A DNA stretch of 64,000 nucleotides from contig DASTWV010000035.1 of the NCBI GenBank assembly GCA_035765775.1, forward strand, positions 1 through 64,000, given 5' to 3'. The DNA is from Actinomycetota bacterium. Lineage in GTDB: Bacteria > Actinomycetota > CADDZG01 > JAHWKV01 > JAOPZY01. Of the stretch, positions 19,703-27,663 are shown in pieces. Under the pieces are notes generated by a model. It was not told where the DNA came from. It saw nothing but the letters and a program-made list of their open reading frames with translations, and made no database searches. The position numbers and the translations under genes are program-made. How positions within the stretch are numbered: the first letter of the stretch is position 1; the number at the start of each line of letters is the position of its first letter.

Positions 19703-21490
19703 TGTCTACAGCTCATTTGAGCACCGTGGGGATGGCCGAGCCGATGAGGTCGAAGGCCTGGCGCTGGGTGGCGGTCGGGATGGCGAGCTTGTCGAATTCC
19801 ACCCCGCCCGCCAGCGCGATCCGGTTGCGGGTGAGCGTGGCCAGGTGGGTGAGCAGGGTGGCGAAGCTGTGGGCGGGCTCGCCGCCGGCGATGCGCTGGG
19901 AGGAGGCCTTGCGCCCGGCGGCGGCCGAGCGCTGCGCCGGGGCGACCGGGTCGGCGGGGGTGGAGGGCTCCTCGTCGGTGAAGCACAGCGGCGCCCAGTC
20001 CTGGCGCAGGTGCCACACCAGGTAGCCGGCCAGCATGCAGATGAGCACGTGGGCGCGCACCCGCTCATCCAGGCGGTGGAAGATCGGTCGCAGGTCGATG
20101 TCGACCGCCTTCAGGCTGCGGAAGTCCTGCTCCACGTTGGCCAGTGCCTTGTAGGCGGCCACCACCTGGGCAGCGGACAGGGTGGCGGCGTCCACGCTGG
20201 TACGCACCACGTAGATGCCGTCCAGGGCGGCCTCGGCGGCGATCTCCTCAGCCCTGCGGGCGTAGCTGAAGTGATCCTCGCCGATGCTGAGCTGGAAGTG
20301 CTTGGCGACCTTGTGGCGGCCGACGACCTTGCCCACGGCAATGCCGATGCGGTCGGCTCCCACCAGCCGGCCGGCGGCCACGGAGGTGGCGATGCGCTCC
20401 AGGGCGGCCTCGGTGGCGGCCAGCAGCTCCTCCCGCTTGCGGGCCCGCTCGGAGGCCAGCGCCGGGTTGCGGCACGCCACCAGGCGCTCGTCGGGGAAGT
20501 CGGGGTGGGCGATCTCAGCCAGGTTGGCCTCGTCGAACAGCGAGATCTGCACCGCCCCCGCCCGGGCGAGCTTCTTGATCACCGGGGAGCGCAGCGAGCT
20601 GACCCAGCCCATGCCGCCCAGCTCCCGGAGGGCGGCGATGCGGGCGGAGGTGATCATGCCCCGGTCGCCCACCATCACCACCCGCTCCAGGCTGAGGCGG
20701 GAGCGCACCGTCTCCACCGCCGAGACGAAGGCGGTGGGATCGGCGGTGTTGCCCGGGAAGACCTCGACCGCCACCGGGCAGCCGGCGTCGTTGGTCAGCA
20801 GGCCGTACTCGATCTGGGTCCGGCCGGCTTTGCCGTCGCGGGAGTAGCCCCGGGCGGCCAGGGGGCAGTGCGATCCCTCCAGCCACGACGAGGACAGGTC
20901 GTAGTACACCAGCGCTCCCGGGGCCAGGTGGCGGGCGGCGAGCGCCGACTCGATCGACCCCTGGCGGGCGACCAGCCAGTCCATCGCCCGGTACAGGCGG
21001 TCGGTCGAGGCGGTCTCGATGCCGAGGTCCGGGGCCAGGGTGGTGTCCACCCACCACCGGGTGGTGGCCAGCTTGGAGGCCGGGGCGCACACCCGGGCCA
21101 CGATCAGCGCCATGGCCAGGTCCCGCTCGGGCCCCGCCGGGCCGAGCAGCCCGGGCAGGCCGAGCGAGCGGGCACGCGACCACACCGCCGCCACGTGGCC
21201 GTGGGGCAGCGAGCGGGTGACCTGGAAGGCAGCATCCGCCTCGACGTAGGTCTTGCCCGCCAGCTGGCCCCGGATGAGCTCGATGGCCTCGGCGGGCAGG
21301 TGGGAGAGGTTGCCGACGGTCTCGTTTTTCACCTTGCCGCCCTCCCGGTAGGAGCGCCGCAGGAGGTGGGTCTCGTAGACCTTGCCCTTGTACTGGCGAC
21401 GGGTCGTCGCCACGTGCACGGGACCATCCCTTGTGGGCATGGCCCATTCTCTCACGGCCGGGGTACGACCAGCCGGATTTAGTGTCTACA
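19703..21490 (-). mobile_element. IS1634-family insertion sequence
   Basis: One DDE transposase gene is bracketed by an 8-bp direct repeat TGTCTACA at 19703-19710 and 21483-21490, a probable target duplication. I could not find convincing terminal inverted repeats by eye, so the outer limits rest on this repeat only. Confidence 0.6.
19713..21440 (-). CDS. IS1634-family DDE transposase
   Basis: The 575-residue transposase (584 codons if a GTG further upstream is used) belongs to the IS4 superfamily. Catalytic residues lie in YYDLSSSW (first Asp), VMVGDRGMIT (second Asp) and NVEQDFRSLKAVDI (Glu, the YREK-like region). The N-terminal segment RSYREGGKVKNETVGNLSHLP is typical for IS1634 transposases. 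A long loop separates the second Asp from the Glu. The frame is intact, so the element may be mobile. Its codon use is like its neighbours, arguing for spread between related high-GC genomes. ATG 21440 was chosen; GTG 21455 is possible. Confidence 0.9.
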   Translation of the reverse strand: MPTRDGPVHVATTRRQYKGKVYETHLLRRSYREGGKVKNETVGNLSHLPAEAIELIRGQLAGKTYVEADAAFQVTRSLPHGHVAAVWSRARSLGLPGLLGPAGPERDLAMALIVARVCAPASKLATTRWWVDTTLAPDLGIETASTDRLYRAMDWLVARQGSIESALAARHLAPGALVYYDLSSSWLEGSHCPLAARGYSRDGKAGRTQIEYGLLTNDAGCPVAVEVFPGNTADPTAFVSAVETVRSRLSLERVVMVGDRGMITSARIAALRELGGMGWVSSLRSPVIKKLARAGAVQISLFDEANLAEIAHPDFPDERLVACRNPALASERARKREELLAATEAALERIATSVAAGRLVGADRIGIAVGKVVGRHKVAKHFQLSIGEDHFSYARRAEEIAAEAALDGIYVVRTSVDAATLSAAQVVAAYKALANVEQDFRSLKAVDIDLRPIFHRLDERVRAHVLICMLAGYLVWHLRQDWAPLCFTDEEPSTPADPVAPAQRSAAAGRKASSQRIAGGEPAHSFATLLTHLATLTRNRIALAGGVEFDKLAIPTATQRQAFDLIGSAIPTVLK

Positions 21491-21632
21491 TTCTCAGACC
21501 GCTAGAGGCCAATTTCTGTTTGTCAGAACCAAAGTTGGGCTCCGGGGGCGAGCAACTCCGGTCTAGGCGCCCCCAAGTGTCTGAGCCTCATGATGGGTGA
21601 CACAAGAGCTTCAGTTGATGGGTGACACTTTT

Positions 21633-22556
21633 CTAGCTGACCCGGCTCTTGCCGGAAGCCTTGAAGCGCAGCACCTCCTTGTCTGTGGTCCTGGCCACGA
21701 TCTTGAGGACGTCGCCCTCCTCGCTCTTCACTGTGAAGGTGTGGTCGTCGACCTCGACGCTCACCAGCTGGCCGGCGTGCGTCATCCCGACCTGGATCGG
21801 CTGCTTCGAGACCATGATCGCCCCCCGGGCGGCCACCCTGCGCTGCACGGTGAGCGGGCCCTCGCGCAGCTGCGGTGGCGGCCCTCCGAGCGGCGCCCCG
21901 CAAACTTTGACCGTGTCGGCGGGGGGGAGGGGCGACGCCATGGTGCGGAACAGCACGCCGTCGGCGATCACCTGCATCAGCTCTGCTTGTACCCGCAACG
22001 TGACGCGCTGGCCAGCGAGCGGATGGCCAACGTTGAACTGATGCCGACCGAGACCGACAAGCCCACAGGCATTGACCGTCCGGTCGGCCTCGACTACGAC
22101 CCCGTGGGCCACCTCGACTGCAGACGGGGCGGTGGGCGGCGACCCCGCCGGACGGGCACCCATCGCCCCCAGCTTGGTCAGGTCGCTCACGGTCAACCGG
22201 GAAGGCAGCGTCTTCAGGCGTCGGCCCTCGATGCTTACGTGGATGGTCGTGGTATCGATCCACAGTGTCACCACCTGCTCGGCCCGGGCCGGCCCCAGCC
22301 AGATCTGCTGGCGCTGCACCGCCACGTTCCCCGACGCCGGGATCACCCGGTCGATCTCGATGGCGTCGGTGTCGACCGGGGCCACGGGCAGTGTCCTCGA
22401 CGCCGCGGGGATGAGCGACGAGGTCCGCTCCATGGTCGCCTCGGGCATCGGAGGCGCAGCGGGCGCCTGCTCGAGCATCGGGGACACCTTGAGGGGCAGC
22501 GTCTCCCGCTCGGCGGCGGGGCGGCTGCGGAACCTCGAAGCCGGCGTGGCCATATC
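21633..22556 (-). pseudogene. IS481-type transposase, C-terminal part (interrupted by IS630)
   Basis: On the minus strand the frame begins with LDMATPASRFR, the end of an rve integrase core, and continues through ~290 residues with two related beta-rich repeats (IDRVIPASGNVAVQRQQIW..., VEADRTVNACGLVGLGRHQF...). This C-terminal module is typical of large actinobacterial IS481-type transposases. The catalytic part is on the other side of an IS630 element at 23710-24579. When the IS630 element and one TA are removed, the frame joins exactly: NRPPPA followed by LDMATPASRF. The fragment alone has no catalytic residues. Confidence 0.85.
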
Positions 22557-22558
22557 TA

Positions 22559-23707
22559 GTGATCCGTCGCTGAAATAACTTCGTGACATAAGGTCGGGCC
22601 ATGCCCCATGCCACCGCGGCCCCGGTGGCCGCCACAGAGGAACAGCGGACTGCCCTGGAGTGCCTGGCGCGGTCCACATCGTTGCCGTACCGGAAGGTCC
22701 GTCAGGCGCAGGCGCTGCTGTGGGCCATCGAAGGAGTGGCCAACGTTGAGATCGCCCGGCGCAGCGCCGTGAGCACCAACTCGGTTGCGGCCTGGCGCAA
22801 ACGCTTCACCGAGCAGGGAGTCGGCGGCGTCGGTGCCATCGCCAAGGGCCGGGGACGGCGCTCCTGGCTGCCCGAGGGCACCGTCGCCAAGGTGGTCCAC
22901 ATCACCCGCACCGAGCTGCCCGGCGACACCTCCACCCACTGGAGCACCAGGGCGCTGGCCGAGCGGGTGGGCGTCGGCAAGGACACCGTTGCCCGGATCT
23001 GGCGCAACCATGAGCTGCAGCCCTGGAGGATCGACACCTTCAAGGTCTCCAATGACCCCGACTTCGAGGCCAAGCTGGTCGACGTCGTCGGCCTGTACAT
23101 CGACCCTCCCGAGGCGGCGGTGTTGTTCAGCTTTGACGAGAAGACCCAGTGCCAAGCCCTTGATCGCACCCAGCCCTCGCTGCCGGTGAAGCCGGGCCGG
23201 GCCAAGACCATGACCCACGACTACAAGCGCAACGGCACCACCGACCTCTTCGCCGCCTTGAACGTGGCCACTGGCGAAGTGCTGGCCGACTACCGCAAGC
23301 GCCACACCGGCGCCGATGTCCTGGCCTTCTTCAAGCAGATCGACGCCGCGGTCCCCGCCGGGCTGGAGGTCCACCTGGTGCTGGACAACCTCTCCGCCCG
23401 CAAGGGACCGGAGGTGACCGAATGGCTGGCCGATCCCCGCCGGGCACGCTGGCACCTGCACTACACCCCGACCGCCTCGTCGTGGCTCAACCTGGTGGAG
23501 CGCTGGTTCCGGGAGCTGACCGACCGTCGGCTGCGCCGCGGCGCCTTCACCAGCGTCCCTGACCTGATCGCCGCCATGAAGCTGTGGGTCGAGCTTTGGA
23601 ATGAGGACCCGAAGCCTTTCCTGTGGCGCAAGAGCGCGGAGGAGATCCTGGAGAAGGTGAGGCGAGGGCGGGCCACACTGGACCAAGTCAAATCCGCGAC
23701 GCACCAC
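22559..23707 (+). mobile_element. IS630-family element inserted in the IS481-type gene
   Basis: TA dinucleotides lie at 22557-22558 and 23708-23709, the target duplication of the Tc1/mariner superfamily. The inner ends are inverted repeats: left TGATCCGTCGCTGA, right (complement) TGGTGCGTCGCGGA. The element is 1149 bp and carries one intact transposase gene. It is the younger of the two nested insertions. Confidence 0.9.
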
Positions 23708-23710
23708 TAG
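22601..23710 (+). CDS. IS630-family transposase (Tc1/mariner superfamily)
   Basis: The 369-residue protein has an N-terminal paired HTH (ANVEIARRSAVSTNSVAAWRK and STRALAERVGVGKDTVARIW) and a C-terminal DDE domain with FSFDEKTQCQAL, LVLDNLSARKG and SWLNLVERWFRELTDRRLRRG, the three blocks that carry the catalytic Asp, Asp and Glu. The frame is complete. The stop codon TAG at 23708-23710 consists of the duplicated TA of the target plus the following G, so the element itself does not encode its stop. Confidence 0.93.
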   Translation: MPHATAAPVAATEEQRTALECLARSTSLPYRKVRQAQALLWAIEGVANVEIARRSAVSTNSVAAWRKRFTEQGVGGVGAIAKGRGRRSWLPEGTVAKVVHITRTELPGDTSTHWSTRALAERVGVGKDTVARIWRNHELQPWRIDTFKVSNDPDFEAKLVDVVGLYIDPPEAAVLFSFDEKTQCQALDRTQPSLPVKPGRAKTMTHDYKRNGTTDLFAALNVATGEVLADYRKRHTGADVLAFFKQIDAAVPAGLEVHLVLDNLSARKGPEVTEWLADPRRARWHLHYTPTASSWLNLVERWFRELTDRRLRRGAFTSVPDLIAAMKLWVELWNEDPKPFLWRKSAEEILEKVRRGRATLDQVKSATHH

Positions 23711-24579
23711 GGCTGGTGGGGGCCGGTTGAAGTTGTACTCGTGGCGCCAGGTGTCGGTGGCACCCTGTGCGGCGGCCAGGTCGGCGAAAGGGACCCAGGC
23801 ACAGCAGCTCCGCCCGCATCGTCTCGTTCAAGCGCTCCACCCTTGCCCTGAGTGGTCGGCTTGTAGATCCTGGCCGTGGATGGTGGCGATCCCCTTCTCC
23901 CGGCAGATGCGCTCGAAGAGCACCTCGGCAGGCCAGGGGGGGCCGGTGAAGACCTTGCCGTTGTCGGTGAGCACCTCCTCCGGGCAGTCGTAGGTCCCGC
24001 AGCGCGGCCCCGAAGCCGGCGCACGCCGCCCGGGTATTGGCCCGGCGAACTGCCGTGGCCTCGACGCAGAACCGGGAGTGGTCGTCGATGCCGGTCAAGA
24101 TGAAGCCGGTGGAGCTGTCGTCGAACATGGCGTCTTCGACAAAGTCATGCTGCCAGAGCTCCATCGGTTGCTCCCGCTCGAAGCGCTGCCAGTCCTCCCG
24201 GCCCTCCTTGTGTTGCCGGTCGGGGACCAGGTTGTTGCGCACCAGTGTGCGGTACACGCTGGACAGCGAGGGAACCGGATCGACGTTGCTCTTGGCCAAG
24301 AAGTAGACCAGCCGCTTCGGGCCCCACTGCGGTGGGCCTGGCCCAGCTCGCAGATCAGAGCCTGAGGCTGGTCGTCCAGCTGCGCCGGATGACGCTTTGG
24401 GCGGTGGGAACCGTGGCGAACGCCGGCATTCCGCCTGCCCGGTATCGGTTGATCCACTCGTGGACCGTCTTGCGGGACACCTCGTGCATCTCGGCCACTT
24501 CGGTGACCGTCAACCCTGCCACCCGCACTTCCATAACCGCCCGGTACGGCTGTTCCATGACGCTCAGCTGCATGAGCAT
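23710..24579 (-). pseudogene. IS481-type transposase, N-terminal part with frameshifts
   Basis: Read on the minus strand from ~24579, the first part is an HTH (MEVRVAGLTVTEVAEMHEVS, VHEWINRYRAGG). Then come PSLSSVYRTLVRNNLVPD, MELWQHDFVEDAMF and TGIDDHSRFCVEATAV with the first catalytic Asp. In a second frame there is EEVLTDNGKVFTGPPW with the second Asp, and back in the former frame VERLNETMRAELL with the Glu, then TWRHEYNFNRPPPA in another frame, where the IS630 element interrupts. The frame changes several times, so the gene was probably already dead, or decayed after the insertion. It is the front half of the gene that continues at 22556. Confidence 0.8.
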
Positions 24580-24740
24580 GGGCGACTCCTCATCGGCGAT
24601 GGACAGTGCGAGGAGTCAACACCCGGACGGGACTGTCGGCCCGTCATTTGGAGGTGCGGTCTAACCAATCAAGCGGACTGGGACGGGCGGGCCTCCTCCC
24701 TCGTCCCGTCCTCGGCCCCCGCCTATGCCAAAATGTCCCA

Positions 24741-25001
24741 ATGACTACACCTCCTTCGCCCGATGAGATCAAAGGTCGGATCCTGGAAGCACTCGAGCGA
24801 TCTCCTGGGAGTCGGGAACTGCCAGATCTCCACGCTGTCGGACGCAGTGCTCTCCTCCAAATTCCGGGTGAAATGCTGCAGAGCGGCTGGGTCACAGCTC
24901 AATACCAAAACCTTGGAGATGGGCGTCTTCATTCAATCTGGGATGCCTTAATTAAAGCTCCCCAAGGTGAGGGAGTCGGGGGTCAGACCCATGAAAATTG
25001 A
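24741..25001 (+). CDS. Small protein of unknown function, first gene of the putative defence cassette
   Basis: The 86-residue product has a short helical segment (SPDEIKGRILEALERSPGS) and a region LHAVGRSALLQIPGEMLQSGWVTAQYQNLGDGRLHSI cut here into two parts by its Gly turns. The layout of helices followed by a beta hairpin resembles a winged helix, but no family is certain. It contains one TTA codon (residue 70), rare in this genome region. Its end overlaps the ATPase start by 11 bp, so the two are likely translated together. It may be the regulator or sensor of the cassette. No strong ribosome binding site precedes the ATG, and a longer frame from GTG 24606 is open. Confidence 0.55.
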   Translation: MTTPPSPDEIKGRILEALERSPGSRELPDLHAVGRSALLQIPGEMLQSGWVTAQYQNLGDGRLHSIWDALIKAPQGEGVGGQTHEN

Positions 25002-26271
25002 TCATGTCAAAGTCCAGGGTTACCGCTCGCTATACGACATTACGTTGGTGCCCCAACCTCTGACTGTGCTCGTCGGACCCAACAATGGCGGCAAGAGCAA
25101 CCTCATCGAGGCCATCGATTTCCTGGCTGAAGTTTATCGGCTTGGCCTCGAGGTTGCCGTTAGTCGGAAAGGCGGTATTGAGAATATCGCCTTTCGCCGG
25201 ATGCGACGGACTAAGCGCCCCTTATCCTTTGAATTAAAAGCCACATTCGATGCCCAAGGTATTGTTCCAGGGCCTGGTAATCGATCGCCGGGGCGAGCAT
25301 CCGTGGTAGAGGTCTCTGCGGTGCACCGGTTTGCTTTGGCGACGAGAAGTCAAAGGGCAAGAGAAGACTATGTTGTCACGCAAGAGTCATTGCACATGGC
25401 CGCCCGAGCCCAGGGGGCATCCAAAAGCAGCTCAATAAGGTGGCAACGCTTCCCGGATGACCCGGCGCCCTTCTCTTTGGAAGATGAGACGGAGTTGGGA
25501 CCACTATTATGGAGAATGCCGTTCGAGAATCGTGACCTCTTGACTGCGGTTGTTGAGAGCACAAGACCGACTGAGCTTGCGGTAAGCATCTTCGAGCGCA
25601 TGAACCCCATTATCGGCCAGTTTGCCGAAACCACGGGGTCGACCCGCGAATTTCAACTGGAACCACTCGAATGCAGAGCCGCAGGCGTCCCCACGCCGAA
25701 TGCCGAACTCGATCGGCATGGCCGGAACCTCCCCGCTGTTGTTGACTACATGCGAAAGAATGATCCTCGGGCTTGGGCTCAGGTGCTCGATGCCATGCGA
25801 CGCATTGTCCCAGGGCTTGACGACGTCCGTACGGAGTTCACACCGGACCGTCGGTTGGCTCTCCAATTCTTCGAACGGGGAGTTGGGCGTCACTGGTCTT
25901 CTGAGGACGTCAGCGACGGCACCATACGGAGCTTGGCTTTATTTGTCGCCATCCTCGACCCTCGTACGCCAGTTGTTTTAGTGGAGGAGCCTGAGAACGC
26001 GACGCATCCGTGGATCTTGCGGACCTTTGTTGAAGCGTGTCGAAGCGCACAGAAGCAGGTCTTCTTGACGACGCACTCCCCTGTGATGGTAGAGAATGTG
26101 AAACCGGAGGAGTTGGTAGTCGTCTGGCGACAAGATGGACGGACCCGTGTCGAGCAATTGCCGTCGCTGGACGCTGATATCCCCACAATGTGGGGGGAGG
26201 GGAAAGTGACGCTGTTTGAGCTGCTCGACAGCGGGCTCGTTCCGCAGGCCGTGCCGGGCGTTGCGGATTGA
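24991..26271 (+). CDS. AAA ATPase, OLD/SMC-like (AAA_21 type), putative defence protein
   Basis: The 426-residue ABC-type ATPase has Walker A GPNNGGKSN at 29-37, a signature-like SSEDVSDGTIRSLAL (ending near 317), Walker B with PVVLVEEPENATHP (Glu332-Glu333) and the H-loop LTTHSP. The N-terminus KIDHVKVQGYRSLYDI is typical for OLD, RecF and Septu/Gabija-like ATPases. There is no TOPRIM domain in this chain; it is supplied by the next gene, overlapping by four bases (TTGA). The same division of labour is known in PARIS (AriA ATPase plus DUF4435 AriB). The gene has five TTA codons (residues 78, 82, 173, 317, 330) and visibly lower GC than its neighbours, which points to horizontal transfer. A role in sensing phage and releasing the partner is inferred. 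Confidence 0.8.
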   Translation: MKIDHVKVQGYRSLYDITLVPQPLTVLVGPNNGGKSNLIEAIDFLAEVYRLGLEVAVSRKGGIENIAFRRMRRTKRPLSFELKATFDAQGIVPGPGNRSPGRASVVEVSAVHRFALATRSQRAREDYVVTQESLHMAARAQGASKSSSIRWQRFPDDPAPFSLEDETELGPLLWRMPFENRDLLTAVVESTRPTELAVSIFERMNPIIGQFAETTGSTREFQLEPLECRAAGVPTPNAELDRHGRNLPAVVDYMRKNDPRAWAQVLDAMRRIVPGLDDVRTEFTPDRRLALQFFERGVGRHWSSEDVSDGTIRSLALFVAILDPRTPVVLVEEPENATHPWILRTFVEACRSAQKQVFLTTHSPVMVENVKPEELVVVWRQDGRTRVEQLPSLDADIPTMWGEGKVTLFELLDSGLVPQAVPGVAD

Positions 26272-26909
26272 AGATCGGCATCGTGGTGGATGGGAATACG
26301 GAATATCTCGGGCTGCCGGCTGTCCTTGAGCAGCTGAAGGAATTGTGTGATGCGGTGCTAATGACTCAGCCATTGAAGGCTAATATTCAGCCTTACAGCA
26401 ATCCGGCTGTTATAGCGCGGGCGTGCAAAAGCCGGTTGGTCCAGTTGGAGGCTAAGGGAGCAGATTGTGTCGTCGTGTTGCTGGATCGAGAGACTCGCCC
26501 GGAGTGTCCCGGCGAGTTGGCAACCGCGATCCGACAGCAGCTCGCGATATTGGCCCCTGTATGCGTCGGCGAAGTTGTGGTCAAGGACCGTAAATTCGAA
26601 AACTGGGTGATTGCCGATTTGGCTGCCCTAAGGAGCCAGCCGGCCCGCTTTCGTATCGGTAATCAAGTCGCCCGCACACTAAGCGGTCAGGTTGACGGCC
26701 TGGATGCGGAGTCGATACTAGAGCAAGCCACATTGCGCAGGCCTTACTCGAAAGTTCAAGATGGCGTCCAAACCCTGAGACGGGCAGATCACTTGCAGAT
26801 GGCAGCGCACTCGCGGAGCTTTCGCCGTTTTTTGAGGGTGTTGCAGCATGCTCAGTATGAGACACAGAGCCGAGTGCCTGTCGCCCCAGCCGGGCCCCGG
26901 CGCCGATAG
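26268..26909 (+). CDS. DUF4276-like (TOPRIM-fold) protein, putative effector
   Basis: The 213-residue protein begins KIGIVVDGNTEYLGLP, a TOPRIM-like first strand with Glu12 after D8-G-N-T. The second acidic strand is DCVVVLLDRETR, and the DUF4276 hallmark is KFENWVIAD. The family is small, cytoplasmic and almost always sits beside an AAA ATPase; nuclease action is expected from the fold but unproven. It starts with TTG overlapping the ATPase stop. The C-terminus (PVAPAGPRRR) ends at 26909, followed by ~210 bp before the toxin-antitoxin pair. Alternatives such as a toxin inactive until ATPase signalling fit equally well. Confidence 0.65.
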   Translation: MKIGIVVDGNTEYLGLPAVLEQLKELCDAVLMTQPLKANIQPYSNPAVIARACKSRLVQLEAKGADCVVVLLDRETRPECPGELATAIRQQLAILAPVCVGEVVVKDRKFENWVIADLAALRSQPARFRIGNQVARTLSGQVDGLDAESILEQATLRRPYSKVQDGVQTLRRADHLQMAAHSRSFRRFLRVLQHAQYETQSRVPVAPAGPRRR

Positions 26910-27092
26910 ACCAATTGGCTATGAGGCGGCGGAGAACGCCTTCGACCCGCAGTGGCGTCTGCTGCGGAGGAAAATCGCCAACCCCTGACCTCGTGACCTC
27001 GTACTGGCACTGCTTCAAGTGGCCGGGCAGCATCTGGGTACTGCATGGACAACAGGCGGCGTCTTGTCTGGCTTTCCGACGCCTCACCGGAT

Positions 27093-27112
27093 GTGTACGC
27101 AGTAAGGTACAC
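27093..27112. promoter_or_regulatory. Operator palindrome of the Phd/RelE-type operon
   Basis: GTGTAC and GTACAC form a perfect 6-bp inverted repeat with an 8-base spacer, ending nine bases before the antitoxin GTG. Phd/YefM antitoxins bind palindromes of this size over their own promoter, so autoregulation is likely. Confidence 0.65.
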
Positions 27113-27120
27113 TGCATGTC

Positions 27121-27402
27121 GTGAGTAAGACCGTGCCCGTGAGGGAGCTTCGCAATGCGTTGAGCCAGGTCATCGACCAGGTCGCCGACTTGCGCGAGCA
27201 CGTCATCATCACCCGTCGCGGCCGCCCGGCCGCGGCGATGGTCCCTGTGGACGAGTACGAGGCCCTCGAGGAAACGGCCGAGATTCTCTCCGATCCCCAA
27301 ACGTTGGCTGCCATTCAGGCCGGGCTCGAGGAGGCGGCGAGGGGCGAGACGGTGACTCTGGGCGAGTTTCGCCGTGACCTGGCCGGGCGGGCACGGTCGT
27401 AG
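27121..27402 (+). CDS. Phd/YefM-type antitoxin
   Basis: The 93-residue protein has the Phd/YefM N-terminal DNA-binding fold: TVPVRELRNALSQVIDQVADL, HVIITRRGRPAAAMVPVDEYEAL. This is the usual layout with the MVP-x-x-EYE signature. The C-terminal helical tail (LAAIQAGLEEAARGE, LGEFRRDLAGR) would wrap the toxin. The toxin gene starts at the base after its stop. A palindromic operator lies just upstream. GTG 27121 is used. Confidence 0.92.
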   Translation: MSKTVPVRELRNALSQVIDQVADLREHVIITRRGRPAAAMVPVDEYEALEETAEILSDPQTLAAIQAGLEEAARGETVTLGEFRRDLAGRARS

Positions 27403-27663
27403 GTGAAGGTCGAGCTCGTCCGGCGAGCTCGGCGGGAGATCCTCGATCTTGACTTTCGCCTGGCGGACGCCGTCGCAGAGGCACTCGGCTTGCTGGAGCG
27501 AGTTCCTGAGGCCGGCTACGAGCTGCGAGGGCGCCTCCGCGCCTTACGATCGTTGCGGCTTGGGACGTACCGGGTCATCTACCAAACCGATGGGCAGAAG
27601 AAGGTCCTGCGCGTTGTAACCGTTCGCCATCGCTCTGTTGCCTACCGCACTGATCCGCGCTAG
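27403..27663 (+). CDS. RelE/ParE-superfamily toxin
   Basis: The 86-residue basic protein has the RelE fold order: KVELVRRARREILDLD, a helix, ELRGRLRALRSLRLGTYRVIYQ, and KVLRVVTVRHRSVAYR. The central Arg residues and the C-terminal VRHRxxxY strand match RelE-type mRNA interferases that cut mRNA on the ribosome, as opposed to ParE gyrase poisons. GTG follows the antitoxin stop directly. The pair could stabilise the neighbouring island or act in phage defence. Confidence 0.9.
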   Translation: MKVELVRRARREILDLDFRLADAVAEALGLLERVPEAGYELRGRLRALRSLRLGTYRVIYQTDGQKKVLRVVTVRHRSVAYRTDPR

